The translations under genes and the position numbers were made by a program. DNA of 64,000 nt from Actinospica robiniae DSM 44927 (GTDB taxonomy: Bacteria; Actinomycetota; Actinomycetes; Streptomycetales; Catenulisporaceae): contig NZ_KI632511.1 of NCBI RefSeq assembly GCF_000504285.1, forward strand, positions 3,841,372-3,905,371, read 5' to 3'. The notes beneath the pieces were generated by a model that was given only the letters and a program-made list of their open reading frames with translations, was not told the DNA's origin and searched no databases. Shown here in pieces: positions 1 to 9,170 of this stretch. Position 1 is the first letter of the stretch. The number at the start of each line of letters is the position of its first letter.

Positions 1-36
1 TAAGCGACTGATTCTCGCACTTGGTGATCACATGGC

Positions 37-429
37 TTGTCATTCCGACCGGCGACAGCGACCCGTTTCACTGATCACGACTACGCCCAGCGCGCCTCCG
101 CAAGACTGATCATCGCCGAAGCCGCCACCCCCAGCGCAGTCGGCCAGGCACACCCCACCATCCCCGCCCTCTACCGCCAAGCGCAAGTGGCAGGGTGGCG
201 GCGCGTCACCGACGCGGTACACGACGCGAACGGGTACCGCATCCACCAATTCCTGGCTATGAACACCAACCATCGCAAGGACAGCTACGGCGGCGAAGTC
301 GCACACCGCATCCGGTTCGCCCTGGACGTGGTCCATGCCGTCGCGGAAGCCATCGGGCCGTGTTCTAAATGTTCTAAACCGTGCCGACTCCAGCCAGACA
401 TGAGGCGCGAAGGGCTCACACCCTTCTGA
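37..429 (+). pseudogene. Old Yellow Enzyme (NADH:flavin oxidoreductase) remnant
   Basis: The reading frame holds two pieces of an Old Yellow Enzyme family flavoprotein. The first (about residues 15-62) matches the region around the family's ITE-GTQPS motif and ends in WRRVTDAVH. The second, starting at GYRIHQFLA and including NTNHRKDSYGG, matches the later HQFL-P-NxRxDxYGG region. Roughly 80-100 residues that normally lie between them, including the substrate-binding His/Asn region, are missing. After AVAEAIG the match stops and unrelated residues follow to the stop codon. Only a TTG is available as start and no ribosome site is visible. I read it as a dead gene with an internal deletion and a lost C-terminus, not as a functional small protein. 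Confidence 0.7.
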
Positions 430-450
430 CTCAACTCGGCACGGCCCGGG

Positions 451-1260
451 TCATGCCGGCGATCCGGCAGGGGCGCCGGGCTCCGGCGGGCGGAATGCGG
501 CGAAGGCGTTGGTGACGACCAGCTCGCGGCTTGCGAACCGGTACAGGCTGGCCGGCCTGCCTCCGGCCGCGGTCGGGCGGGCCGTGCCGGGCGTCGGCTC
601 GATCACTCCGCGCCGCGTGAGGATCCGCTGCAGGTTGGTGGCGGCCACCGAATGCCCGAGCGAGGCGGCATAGATGTCCTGTAGCTGGGCGATGGTGAAG
701 GTGTCCGGGGCCAAGGCGAAGCCGATGTTGGTGTAGGACAACTTGGACCGCAGCCGATCGCATGCCGAGCCGATGATCGAGCCGTGATCGTAGGCGGTTG
801 CCGGAAGGGCGTCTACCGCGTGCCACGCCGTATCGGGCGGGATACGCGGCTGTGCGTCGGTGGCGACCAGGGCCAGATACGCGGTGGCCAGCGATCGGCC
901 GCGCGGGTCGCGGGCCGGGTCGCTTCGGGTCTCGAGCTGCTCGAGGTGGGCGATCCTGGTGATGTCCACCTTGGCCGCCAGGTGCCGGCTGAGTGAGGCC
1001 CCCAGCCGTTCCTCCCCGCCCAGAGGGCCACACGGGAGCGACCATTTTCCTTCGAACGGCGGGTTGGCCCGACGCCACAGCAGCACATGCAGACGCCCGC
1101 TGCGCACGCTGAGCACCACGCCCAACACCTCGTGCGGGAAGCAGTCCGCCGCTCTCGAGCGTGACGGCCCCGGGCCGGGGCCTTCAGCGGCTTCAACCAC
1201 CCTCTCCGCTGCGGGATCGGTCATGCCCGGACGGGACTGCTCGGTGCGCACATCCTTCAT
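451..1260 (-). CDS. nrtR: NrtR-like Nudix-family repressor of NAD biosynthesis
   Basis: Predicted 269-residue transcription regulator. Residues about 45-185 form a Nudix hydrolase-like domain: the strand with GKWSLPCGPL and the following helix sit where the Nudix box belongs, but the REUxEExG signature is replaced by SRHLAAKV, so catalysis is unlikely. Residues about 190-250 are the winged-helix segment typical of NrtR (YTNIGFALAPDTFTIAQLQDIY). Known NrtR proteins use the dead Nudix domain to sense ADP-ribose or related NAD metabolites and repress NAD genes. Here the gene faces nadABC across 58 bp holding a strong palindrome, the expected arrangement for an autoregulating repressor. Start chosen at ATG 1260; ATG 1224 is an equally possible start. 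Neither has a strong ribosome site. Confidence 0.85.
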   Translation of the reverse strand: MKDVRTEQSRPGMTDPAAERVVEAAEGPGPGPSRSRAADCFPHEVLGVVLSVRSGRLHVLLWRRANPPFEGKWSLPCGPLGGEERLGASLSRHLAAKVDITRIAHLEQLETRSDPARDPRGRSLATAYLALVATDAQPRIPPDTAWHAVDALPATAYDHGSIIGSACDRLRSKLSYTNIGFALAPDTFTIAQLQDIYAASLGHSVAATNLQRILTRRGVIEPTPGTARPTAAGGRPASLYRFASRELVVTNAFAAFRPPEPGAPAGSPA

Positions 1261-1276
1261 GCTACTGTGCTGACAT

Positions 1277-1301
1277 GGTTTTCGACTCATAGGCGAAAAC
1301 C
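1277..1301. promoter_or_regulatory. Palindromic operator, likely NrtR site
   Basis: GGTTTTCG (1277-1284) and CGAAAACC (1294-1301) are perfect inverted repeats separated by 9 bp, and two further inner pairs match, giving a 25-bp near-palindrome. It lies between the divergent nrtR-like and nadA starts, ending 17 bp before nadA. Position and symmetry suit a dimeric repressor. Assignment to NrtR is inferred from context. Confidence 0.6.
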
Positions 1302-1318
1302 CGGCGGAGAGGAAGAAG

Positions 1319-2314
1319 ATGACTGGCACTGCGACGGCCACGCAAGAGGCCGGCACGGCATGGGCGCACGAGGTCAGGCGGCTCGCCGCCGAGCGCGACG
1401 CCGTGATCCTCGCGCACAACTACCAGAGCCCGGAGATCCAGGACGTCGCCGACCACGTCGGAGACTCGCTCGCCCTCTCCCGTCTGGCAGCTGAGGCAAG
1501 CGCGAGCACCATCGTCTTCGCCGGGGTCTATTTCATGGCCGAGACGGCCAAGATCCTCGCGCCGCAGCGGACGGTGCTGATCCCCGAGCCGCGAGCGGGA
1601 TGCTCGCTGGCGGACAGCATCGATGCGGAGCAACTGCGGGCCTGGAAGGCGGAGCACCCGGGCGCCGCGGTCGTCGCGTACGTCAACACCACTGCCGAGG
1701 TCAAGGCGGAAGCCGACGTGTGCTGCACGTCCGCCAACGCGGCGGAGATCGTCGCCGCCGTTCCGGAAGAACGAGAGGTCCTCTTCCTTCCCGACCAGTT
1801 CCTCGGCGCGCATGTGCGCCGGGTGACGGGCCGCACCAACCTGCACGTCTGGCTCGGTGAATGCCACGTGCATGCGGACATCAGCCCGGCCGAACTGCGC
1901 CGGAAGGCCCAAGCCGACGCGGAGGCCGAACTCTTCATCCACCCCGAATGCGGTTGTGCGACGCCCGCCCTGTGGCAGGCGGGCCTGGGGGACCTTCCGG
2001 CCGAGCGGACCCGCATCCTGTCCACCGGGGGCATGCTCACAGCCGCCCGCGCCACCCGTGCCCGAACCGTGCTGGTCGCCACCGAGACCGGCATGCTGCA
2101 CCAGCTGCGGAAGGCGAACCCGGCGGTGCGGTGGGAGCCGGTCAACCCGGGCGCCGTGTGCGAGTTCATGAAGATGACGACACCCGCCGCACTGCTCCGA
2201 TGCTTACGCGAAGGCACGACCGAGGTGCACGTCGACCCGTTCGTGGCTGAACGGGCCCGCCGGGCAGTGGAAGCGATGATCGCGGCCGGGTCCTCCTCGG
2301 CGGTGGGAGAGTGA
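1319..2314 (+). CDS. nadA: Quinolinate synthase NadA
   Basis: Condenses iminoaspartate with dihydroxyacetone phosphate to quinolinate, the second step of de novo NAD synthesis, in the cytoplasm. The 331-residue length fits the family. Near the N-terminus [12 protein letters not shown] is the family signature, and the three [4Fe-4S] cysteines are visible in AGCSLAD, in the HPECGC segment and in the C-terminal [12 protein letters not shown] 1319 follows a GGAGAGGAAGAAG ribosome site. It is the first gene of a nadABC operon: its TGA overlaps the GTG of nadB. Control by the adjacent NrtR-like protein is likely. Confidence 0.97.
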   Translation: MTGTATATQEAGTAWAHEVRRLAAERDAVILAHNYQSPEIQDVADHVGDSLALSRLAAEASASTIVFAGVYFMAETAKILAPQRTVLIPEPRAGCSLADSIDAEQLRAWKAEHPGAAVVAYVNTTAEVKAEADVCCTSANAAEIVAAVPEEREVLFLPDQFLGAHVRRVTGRTNLHVWLGECHVHADISPAELRRKAQADAEAELFIHPECGCATPALWQAGLGDLPAERTRILSTGGMLTAARATRARTVLVATETGMLHQLRKANPAVRWEPVNPGAVCEFMKMTTPAALLRCLREGTTEVHVDPFVAERARRAVEAMIAAGSSSAVGE

Positions 2315-3933
2315 GCCGCGCCATGCTCCGCCACCTACCTGCCGTGGAATCGGACTGGGAACTGAACGCCGATGTCGTGGTGGTCGGCTCGGGGGCAGCC
2401 GGCATCAGTGCCGCGCTTGCCGCCGCAACGCACGGCCGGCACGTGGTGCTGTTGTCCAAAGGTGAGGTGGGAGGCGGCGCCACCGCATTGGCCCAGGGCG
2501 GCATGGCCGCCGCGATAGGGCCGGACGACGATGGGTCCTTACACTGCAGCGACACGATGCAGGCGGGCGCCGGCCTTTGCGAACCATCGGCGGTTGCGGC
2601 CCTGGTGGCCGCGGCTCCGAATACGATCGAGCAACTGAACCGGCGCGGCGCCCGGCTGGAGTGCACCGCCTTGGGTCTGGAAGCCGGACACAGTCGCCGC
2701 CGAATCGTGCACGCGGGTGGCGATGCGACCGGGGCCGAGGTCCATCGGATACTCGCCGCCGCCCTGGCCGCCAGCCCGGTGGAGGTGCACTGCGGGACGA
2801 TCGCGCTCGATCTCCTGACCGATGCGGACGGGCGGGCCGGCGGGCTGGTCGCGGGCGTGATCGGCTCGAGTGGCCAACCGTTGCGCACCGGGGTCGTCAA
2901 GGCTCGGGCCGTCGTCCTCGCCACCGGCGGATTCGGCCAGGCGTTCGTGACCACGACCAGCCCCGCCGGTATCACCGGGGATGGCCTTGCGATAGCCGCC
3001 CGGGCCGGGGCCGACCTGCGCGACCTCGAGTTCGTCCAATTCCATCCGACCATACTGTGGCAGCAGGGGGCCCGGGGCCGGCAACCACTGATCACCGAGG
3101 CGTTGCGCGGTGCCGGCGCGGTACTGGTGGACGCCGCGGGGCTGCCGGTGATGGCCGGGCGGCACCCGCTCGGCGACTTGGCCCCGCGGGACGTCGTCGC
3201 GGCGGCCATGCAGGAACAGATCACTCGAAGTGGCACCGACCACCTGTGGTTGGACGCCACCGCGCTCGGCCGCGCAGCGCTGGAAAAAGACTTTCCGACA
3301 GTGACCGCGGCCTGCCGGGCCCGCGGCATCGATCCCGTCACCGAACCCATCCCGGTCGCTCCCGGCGCCCACTACGCGTGCGGCGGAATCCGGGCCGGGC
3401 TCGACGGACAGACCTCGATGCCCGGACTCTTCTCGGTCGGTGAGGCCGCCGCGACCGGGGTGCACGGCGCCAACCGGCTGGCGTCCAACTCGCTCACCGA
3501 GTCGTTGATCACCGGGCATCGTGCCGGCGACCTGCTCGGACGGCACCTCCCAGAACAAAGGCGCAACCTGCGGCCGCCGGCTCACGGTCCCGGCGTATCC
3601 GCCGCCCACCGGCCCGCGCTCGCCGAGGCGATGTCACGGCACGCCGGAATCGCCCGAGACGCCGCCGGACTGAGGCGCCTGCTGGCTGAGCTGAACTCGG
3701 TATCGCCCTCGGACGAATCCGGCCTCAGCCTTGCCACCGTCGAGACGGTCAGCCTGCACACAGCCTCGCTCCTCGTCGCCACGGCCGCGCTGGCCAGAGC
3801 CGAGAGCCGGGGTTGCCATCGCCGCAGCGACGCCCCGACCACCGGCCCTTCCAGGCACAGTGTGCTGCGCTGGCGCAATGGGCGAATAGACCGCTCGGAA
3901 CAACCCATCCAGGAAATAGGAGTACCCGCGTGA
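2311..3933 (+). CDS. nadB: L-aspartate oxidase NadB
   Basis: FAD enzyme that oxidises L-aspartate to iminoaspartate, the substrate of NadA. The N-terminal Rossmann motif [16 protein letters not shown] (about residues 24-39) binds FAD. The middle contains the flavoprotein EFVQFHPT and LDATALG segments, and [24 protein letters not shown] is the conserved FAD-domain tail shared with fumarate reductase flavoproteins. At 540 residues the length is normal. The gene starts at a GTG inside a GTGA overlap with nadA and ends in another GTGA overlap with nadC, so translation of the three genes is probably coupled. Confidence 0.96.
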   Translation: MSRAMLRHLPAVESDWELNADVVVVGSGAAGISAALAAATHGRHVVLLSKGEVGGGATALAQGGMAAAIGPDDDGSLHCSDTMQAGAGLCEPSAVAALVAAAPNTIEQLNRRGARLECTALGLEAGHSRRRIVHAGGDATGAEVHRILAAALAASPVEVHCGTIALDLLTDADGRAGGLVAGVIGSSGQPLRTGVVKARAVVLATGGFGQAFVTTTSPAGITGDGLAIAARAGADLRDLEFVQFHPTILWQQGARGRQPLITEALRGAGAVLVDAAGLPVMAGRHPLGDLAPRDVVAAAMQEQITRSGTDHLWLDATALGRAALEKDFPTVTAACRARGIDPVTEPIPVAPGAHYACGGIRAGLDGQTSMPGLFSVGEAAATGVHGANRLASNSLTESLITGHRAGDLLGRHLPEQRRNLRPPAHGPGVSAAHRPALAEAMSRHAGIARDAAGLRRLLAELNSVSPSDESGLSLATVETVSLHTASLLVATAALARAESRGCHRRSDAPTTGPSRHSVLRWRNGRIDRSEQPIQEIGVPA

Positions 3934-4829
3934 GCCTGAATTCCGCTGTCACAGATCGACTGCTCGCCGCCGGACTCGACCCCGACGACACGGAACGCCT
4001 GGTTCGTGAGGCCCTCGCCGAAGACTTCCGGTATGGCCCCGACGTCACCACCTCGGCGACCACGGCCGCGCTTCGGCCCGATACCACCGTCACCGCCAAT
4101 GTGGTTGCCCGCCAGCCCGGGGTTCTGGCCGGCCTGCCGGTCGCGCTCGCCGTGCTCGATGTCATGGGCATCTCCTTGGATGCCGCAACGCCGCTGGCCA
4201 CCGACGGCGACCGGATCAACGCCGGCCAGGCCGTGATCCGCGTGAGCGCCCCGCCGGCCAGTCTGTTATCCGCCGAGCCGTCCCTGCTCAATTTCCTCAC
4301 CCACCTGTCCGGGATCGCCACCGCCACGCGCGCTTGGGCTGACGCAGTGACCGGAACCGGCGCCGTCGTCCGCGACACCCGCAAGACCATGCCTGGACTG
4401 CGGCTCCTGCAGAAGTACGCGGTGCGCTGCGGCGGCGGGGCCAACCACCGGTTCGGCCTCGGCGACGCGGCCCTGATCAAGGACAACCACGTCGTGGCCG
4501 CCGGCGGGATCACGGCCGCGATCCGGGCGGTCCGGGAAGCCGCCCCTGACCTCCCGATGGAAGTCGAGTGCGACACCCTGGCACAGGTCAGCGAGGCATT
4601 GGCCGAGGGCGTCGGCCTTATCCTGTTGGACAACATGGACCTCGCGGACATGCGCACGGCAGTCACCCTGGCCCGCCGATACCCGGGAGCCGGCCTGGAA
4701 GCCAGTGGCGGCCTCCAGTTGGCGAATGCCCGCGCGGTCGCGGAGACAGGCGTGGACTTCTTGTCCGTCGGCTCGCTGACACACTCCAGCCCAGCTCTCG
4801 ACCTGGGCATCGACTTGCTGGATCGATGA
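3930..4829 (+). CDS. nadC: Nicotinate-nucleotide pyrophosphorylase NadC
   Basis: Quinolinate phosphoribosyltransferase, 299 residues, converting quinolinate and PRPP to nicotinate mononucleotide. Diagnostic segments are EDFRYGPDVTT near the N-terminus, RDTRKTMPGLR and KYAVRCGGGANHRFGL in the middle, IKDNHV, the MEVECDTLAQ strand, ILLDNMDLADM and the EASGGL barrel strand. The start is GTG 3930, overlapping the nadB TGA and preceded by AGGAAATAGGAG; the open frame extends further upstream inside nadB but that part lacks similarity. It ends the NAD operon. No clear hairpin terminator follows. Confidence 0.97.
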   Translation: MSLNSAVTDRLLAAGLDPDDTERLVREALAEDFRYGPDVTTSATTAALRPDTTVTANVVARQPGVLAGLPVALAVLDVMGISLDAATPLATDGDRINAGQAVIRVSAPPASLLSAEPSLLNFLTHLSGIATATRAWADAVTGTGAVVRDTRKTMPGLRLLQKYAVRCGGGANHRFGLGDAALIKDNHVVAAGGITAAIRAVREAAPDLPMEVECDTLAQVSEALAEGVGLILLDNMDLADMRTAVTLARRYPGAGLEASGGLQLANARAVAETGVDFLSVGSLTHSSPALDLGIDLLDR

Positions 4830-5748
4830 ACCGCCGACCTGCGCGGGGACACACTGACAGCGTTCAAGCGAGGTCCGAACACTGCGATGGCAGCGGGTGC
4901 TGAAGGTCCTCCCGCGGGGTGACTCCGTCGATTCGCCTTTTCGACGGCGGCGCAGAGCAGGACCGGGAAGAACGATCCGACCCGCACCTTCGGCATCGCC
5001 AAGCCGACGTAGCCGGCCCGCGTAGTCACCGGCTTCCCCCGGTGGCCGTCGCGCCAGGTGGTGCGGGTCTCGGTGTGCTCGCCCGGTTCCGTACCGATGT
5101 GCACGGTGGCCGCCACCTCGATCAGATCCTGGAGTACCCGCTACATCAGTGCCCTGATCATCTCGAGGCCATCGGCCGAGCGTAGTGCCTCCGAGAGCCG
5201 AAGCGAAGTAGGCCAGATTGGGACAGGGCCATCGCGCGCCCTTCACAGAATCGAGTCTTCATCTACTTGGAGAGTCGCGCGATGGCCGCCCCCTGATCAG
5301 GGCCCATACGAAGATCCCTGCTACACCACGCCGCAGGACGTCATCCGCTCCCCCGGCGTACGGCAGTGCACCGGCCGGCTCGCACCGTGCCCATACTGGC
5401 CACGCGGCGGCCGCCTCCACGCACCGTGCATGGATCACTCACCTGCGTGCACGACGGTCGCCGCGCTGCGCGCAGGTCGAAGGCTCGACGATGTAGTTGA
5501 TTTCCCGTGAGTCCCTGTGATTCACCAGCGATTCATCATTCGGCGTGAGCGCGGCGAAGGTCGAGGGACAGGCGCGCTGAGCCGGTCCGATCTGGCCTCG
5601 CCTCGGCCACCTTCCGCAGTGCGCGAGGCAGGGCCCTGAAATCTCCCATTGAATCGCTGCGAAGGGAGACGCGCACGGGTGAGCAGGGCTTTCTTCAACG
5701 AAGCCCGTCCCGTCGGCGGTAACTCGGGTTCTCCCCCACTCCGCGCCT
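4830..5748. other. Gene-poor stretch with transposon debris
   Basis: No intact gene is supported here. The left half carries the IS256-type remnant listed separately. At 5227-5238 and 5276-5287 there is a perfect 12-bp inverted repeat (GGCCATCGCGCG / CGCGCGATGGCC) with 37 bp between the arms, just upstream of the remnant; it could be a scar of the element's end or a hairpin. From about 5300 to 5748 no family resemblance was found on either strand. Confidence 0.5.
4950..5206 (-). pseudogene. IS256-family transposase N-terminal remnant
   Basis: On the minus strand one frame reads an N-terminal IS256/Mutator transposase segment: EMIRALM, stop, RVLQDLIEVAATVHIGTEP, then ETRTTWRDGHRGKPVTTRAG, then a segment ending MPKVRVGSFFPVLL. 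This matches the first 80-90 residues of the family, but an in-frame TAG (5141-5143) interrupts it and the match stops near 4956, with the DDE catalytic domain absent. It is a dead fragment. Confidence 0.8.
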
Positions 5749-6336
5749 TCAATGGCTGACTGGGAGGTCTCTTGCACGCTGGCGCGCCTGGGCGCGAAGT
5801 TCTTTCAGCTGTGGGTGGAAGCCGTTGTGGCTGTTCTGGTCCAGGTTGAGCGGCAAGTCGAGCTGGGCGATCAGCTCACTTTCCGCCGTCCACGGCTCCG
5901 GGTCTTCGAACCAGCAGACCTGGGCATTCTCTGCCATCCACTGGCTCAGACGGGCCTCCCCGGCCGCACAGAAAGTCATACGTCCGCCGCTGCCCACGCG
6001 CCGCAACTCGAGTCCGAGCAAGCATCCCAGCGTGAGTCGCAGTGTGGAGCCGGCCGCGTTGCCGCGGAAGTGGTAGCGGACCCGCTTCCGGAGGTTCTGG
6101 GTACTCGTACGCGTCTTCATGTGACGCGGCGCGATGCCCACGTAGAGCAGCTGACCGCGCGGGAGCTCTGCGCATGGGGACTGCCGGAAGTGCCAGCCAT
6201 ACACCCCTGACGTCGCAGGTATGGGGCTTGGCCTAACGAGCACATCCTTCGCAGACCACAAGCGCTCGGGTGCAACAAGCGCAGCAGCGTCCACGGATGC
6301 CTCCTCCACGAGGTCGGCGCCAGCAAGCACCCGCAT
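5749..6336 (-). CDS. GIY-YIG nuclease-domain protein
   Basis: Predicted 195-residue protein of the actinobacterial GIY-YIG family. SGVYGWHFR is the GIY-like strand and LLYVGIAPR the YIG-like strand; NLRKRVRYHFRGN and STLRLTLGCLL follow in the usual order, and the C-terminal half has WMAENAQVCWFEDPEPW and LDLPLNLDQN, all characteristic of the family. Such domains cleave DNA in restriction, repair or mobile-element enzymes, but the role of this stand-alone form is unknown. ATG 6336 gives a normal-length N-terminus; the open frame extends upstream (another ATG at 6444) into sequence with no similarity. Flanked by broken genes, so its context is rearranged. Confidence 0.8.
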   Translation of the reverse strand: MRVLAGADLVEEASVDAAALVAPERLWSAKDVLVRPSPIPATSGVYGWHFRQSPCAELPRGQLLYVGIAPRHMKTRTSTQNLRKRVRYHFRGNAAGSTLRLTLGCLLGLELRRVGSGGRMTFCAAGEARLSQWMAENAQVCWFEDPEPWTAESELIAQLDLPLNLDQNSHNGFHPQLKELRAQARQRARDLPVSH

Positions 6337-6466
6337 GCCACAGGCGATGCTGCCGACCTGCCAGCCCTCTAAGTCACTGCACCGAAGGTACAGGCTCGAA
6401 AGCACGCCAGGCCGCGTCACAAGCTCCCGCGATCCGCGATGCATGTACGGACTACTACTGCGGTGA

Positions 6467-6982
6467 CAGGCCGACCAGGCGCGGGCGGACGGCGTCCCGG
6501 TCCCGCTCGACTTCGACCACGAGTTCAAAGGCAACAACTGGCACCCGTGGGGCGCGGGCGGCGCCCAGTACGCCACCGCCGGCCAATTCGCTGCGGCGTG
6601 GCGCCACCTCCATAGCGTGTCTACCGCCCAGGGCGCCGATAACGTGGCGTGGGTGTGGTCCCCGAACGTGATCAATCCTCTGCCGAACATCTCCCTCGCC
6701 CCCTACCGGCCGGGCGCCCGCTGCGTGGACCGGGCCGGGATAATCGGCTACTGGACCGGATACCAGGGCCAGGGGGCGTACACGACGCTCCACGGCCCGA
6801 CCGAGCGGGAGATCGAGGGCGTGGCCGGTGACCCGCGCCTGAGCGCGTTCGCCTACTTCGACTACGGCACGGCTCACGGCAAGCAGGTGGACTGGACGCT
6901 CGAGAGCGACCCGGCCGCTTTCGCCGCGTGGCACACCGCGATCAGGGCGCAGCCGATCGCCACAGCCGGATCGGCGGGCTGA
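6467..6982 (+). pseudogene. Truncated GH26-like glycoside hydrolase
   Basis: The frame opens directly after a TGA (6464-6466) with no start codon near it and encodes the C-terminal part of a GH26-like (beta-mannanase fold) protein. LDFDHEFKGNNWHPWG contains the acid/base Glu motif of GH26, and NVAWVWSPN is the conserved strand after it. The N-terminal half of the barrel is absent. The segment where the nucleophile Glu is expected looks shortened (GYWTGYQGQG leading into HGPTEREIEG), so the domain may have been atypical even before truncation. The stop is 1 bp before the next gene, suggesting they once formed an operon. Confidence 0.65.
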
Positions 6983-6983
6983 G

Positions 6984-7571
6984 ATGGTCACCGAGAACGA
7001 CCCCGGCCGCGAGGAGCTTGAGAAGACCGGGGAGATGGAGTCGCCCACGGCCACCGATCTGGCCGCGCGGTGGCGCGACGAGGCCACGCTGCGGGACCGC
7101 CTTCAGCTCTCGAGGACGACCATCGTCGGGGGCACCGCAGCCGCCATCGTCGTCACGATCACCGCGGCCGCCCTCACCGTCTCCCTGCACTCCGGCCCCG
7201 GCACCGTCTTCCCGGTCGCGCCAAGCGTGGTGAGCGACCCGAGCAGCGCCGCCGCCGCCGTCCAGTCTGTGCAGCCCGCCTCGCACACCTGGACGAACGG
7301 CCGACTGACCATGCCGCAGACCAGCCGGGCCACCTGGCACACCGCGCCCGTCCACCTGCCCGCCGGGGCCGCCTCGGCCACCGTGGCCGCGCCGCGCACC
7401 ACCAACAGCTCGACGCCGCCCGCCACGGTCCGGCAATCCGCCCCGGCCTCGGCCTCCGCTCCCGCCTCTGCTCCGGCTTCCCCCTCGGCGAGCCCGACGC
7501 CGCCAGCCAGCCCGCCCGCCACGGTCGCCTCCTCCTCCCCTGCGAGCGTGCCTGAAGAAAGCTCGTCCTAA
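6984..7571 (+). CDS. Single-span membrane protein with Ser/Pro/Ala-rich tail
   Basis: Uncharacterised 195-residue protein. About 45 charged cytoplasmic residues precede one hydrophobic segment (TIVGGTAAAIVVTITAAALTV, broken by no charge), and the remaining 120 residues are Ala/Ser/Pro/Thr-rich, as in wall-spanning stalks. No catalytic motif is visible. It starts 1 bp after the stop of the truncated GH26-like gene, so it may be a leftover partner from an exopolysaccharide or cell-wall locus. It may not be expressed now that the upstream gene has lost its 5' end. Confidence 0.55.
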   Translation: MVTENDPGREELEKTGEMESPTATDLAARWRDEATLRDRLQLSRTTIVGGTAAAIVVTITAAALTVSLHSGPGTVFPVAPSVVSDPSSAAAAVQSVQPASHTWTNGRLTMPQTSRATWHTAPVHLPAGAASATVAAPRTTNSSTPPATVRQSAPASASAPASAPASPSASPTPPASPPATVASSSPASVPEESSS

Positions 7572-8120
7572 CGCTTGGAAGCCCACTCCGCGTCGGAACT
7601 GATGGACCAGCCGCCGCGCTGAGAGCGGTCGCCGCATGAGCAGCGCCAGTGACAGCGCGTCCGAATACGGGAACGCTCGGTGCGGTGGCCTGCTGTGAGA
7701 CAGCGGCGTTGGGCGCACGCAGAATCCTCTTGAGCGTGCCTGGTCTGGGGAACCTGATCGGAGTCGTCCTCCACGGCCCGCCCCAGGCGCCCTCTGCTTC
7801 TGCCACCGACGGTTTGCGCTGCGCGCCGGTGGGCTGTTCGAGTAGGGCACACTCAATGTGCTGATCCCCGAGGTGACCGACCATCAGGTATCCGATGCTT
7901 ATCGAGTCAGCCGCGTGGTGGAAGACTCTTGGGCGGCGAGGATGGACGGGCGAATCAAAACCCGCACATCGCCTTAGTACGCGTGCTACGTTAGAGGACT
8001 CGCCTGCCATCGGCGTCTACCGCCAGCCACCCTTCGGCGGTCTTCTTCCTGCTCGTGAACGGATTCCGCCCTGCGGGTGCGGCGCATCCGGTCTCACGTT
8101 GCGTGTTCTGTGGAGGAGCA
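7572..8120. other. Intergenic region upstream of the nucleotidyltransferase operon
   Basis: About 550 bp without a supportable gene. Short open frames on both strands lack similarity or ribosome sites. It should contain the promoter of the operon starting near 8121, but no convincing -35/-10 pair was found. Confidence 0.5.
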
Positions 8121-9170
8121 GTGCCGTACTCAAGGGAGCCGTGCGGGCCCGTCCTCAGCGGCGACATCCTGGCCGAAGGCGAAGTCGCGGGATTCGCCTT
8201 CCACCCCTCACCTTTTCCGGATGCGTCCAACGATCTCCTGCTGCTGCGCAAGGACCAGGACTGTGCGGCGCCGCCGAACCGCCCGGTGCCGCGGAGCGCC
8301 GCAGACGCCCTCGAACTCGCGTCGGCGCCGGTGCTGCGGTTGGCGCAAAAGCACGTGCGGAAGGCGGCCGCGATCGACGAGGCCCTGCCGAGGAGGATGA
8401 CGGCGCTGCTGCGGTCGCCGGGGCGACCGTGGACTGCCGTCCTCGACGAGCTCGTCAACGCGATCGACGGCGCTCAGCACGAGGTCTGGCTTGTCGGTGG
8501 CGCGACACGCGACACGATCTCCGGCGACGGCGAGGTCGGCGACATGGATCTCGCCGGAACGGCGCCGGCCGGCCACTTCTCGCAGATCGCCCGGTGCGCG
8601 CGCACGCGGCTGGGTATGGAGTCCCGGGAAAAGGTGAGCCCTGACTCGCTGGTGTGCTCGGCCGAGGTACGGGCCGGCGGCGACCGTTTGTACGAGTACC
8701 GTGCGCTGAACATGAACGGCTGGCCGTTCCCGGTCAGCTGCAGTGACATAGCGCAGGACGCCGAATGCCGAGATCTCACGATCAACAGCATCTACTACGA
8801 TCCACGGCGCGCTGATGTGCTCGACCCGGTCGGCGGCCTCGCCGATCTGACCGACGTCCCGCGCAGGCTCCTGAGCCGGCGTCGGCCTGCTGAGGCTGAG
8901 CAGCAGGCGGTGGTCATTCTGCGCGCGATCAAGTTCCTGTTGCGCTGGGAAGGGTCACATGACCTCGACCTGACGTCGATGTCGGCGTGGGTGTCCACGG
9001 TGCCCGGCAATTGGGCGGAGCGACTGACCGCTGCCGCCTGGCGCGAGCTCTGCGAACTCCGCGCGGAGTACGTCGTCGACGCTTCGCCCGAACTGCAGTT
9101 GCGACTCGCCGGTCGTCTCGGCCCGGCCGCGGTCGATCTGGTGCGCGCGCTGCTGGGAGATGCCTCATGA
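8121..9170 (+). CDS. CCA-adding/poly(A) polymerase-type nucleotidyltransferase
   Basis: Predicted 349-residue cytoplasmic enzyme. Residues about 123-240 form a Pol-beta-type head like class II CCA-adding enzymes: EVWLVGGATRD is the GG motif, GDMDLAGT supplies the metal-binding D-x-D, and ECRDLTINSIYYD followed by DVLDPVGGLADL matches the poly(A) polymerase head region. The tRNA-binding tail domains of true CCA enzymes are not evident, and about 120 N-terminal residues are of unknown type. GTG 8121 is chosen because GGAGGAG sits just before it; GTG 8055 would add 22 residues including a CxxC. It is the first gene of an operon and ends in an ATGA overlap with the next. A target other than tRNA CCA ends is likely. 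Confidence 0.7.
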   Translation: MPYSREPCGPVLSGDILAEGEVAGFAFHPSPFPDASNDLLLLRKDQDCAAPPNRPVPRSAADALELASAPVLRLAQKHVRKAAAIDEALPRRMTALLRSPGRPWTAVLDELVNAIDGAQHEVWLVGGATRDTISGDGEVGDMDLAGTAPAGHFSQIARCARTRLGMESREKVSPDSLVCSAEVRAGGDRLYEYRALNMNGWPFPVSCSDIAQDAECRDLTINSIYYDPRRADVLDPVGGLADLTDVPRRLLSRRRPAEAEQQAVVILRAIKFLLRWEGSHDLDLTSMSAWVSTVPGNWAERLTAAAWRELCELRAEYVVDASPELQLRLAGRLGPAAVDLVRALLGDAS

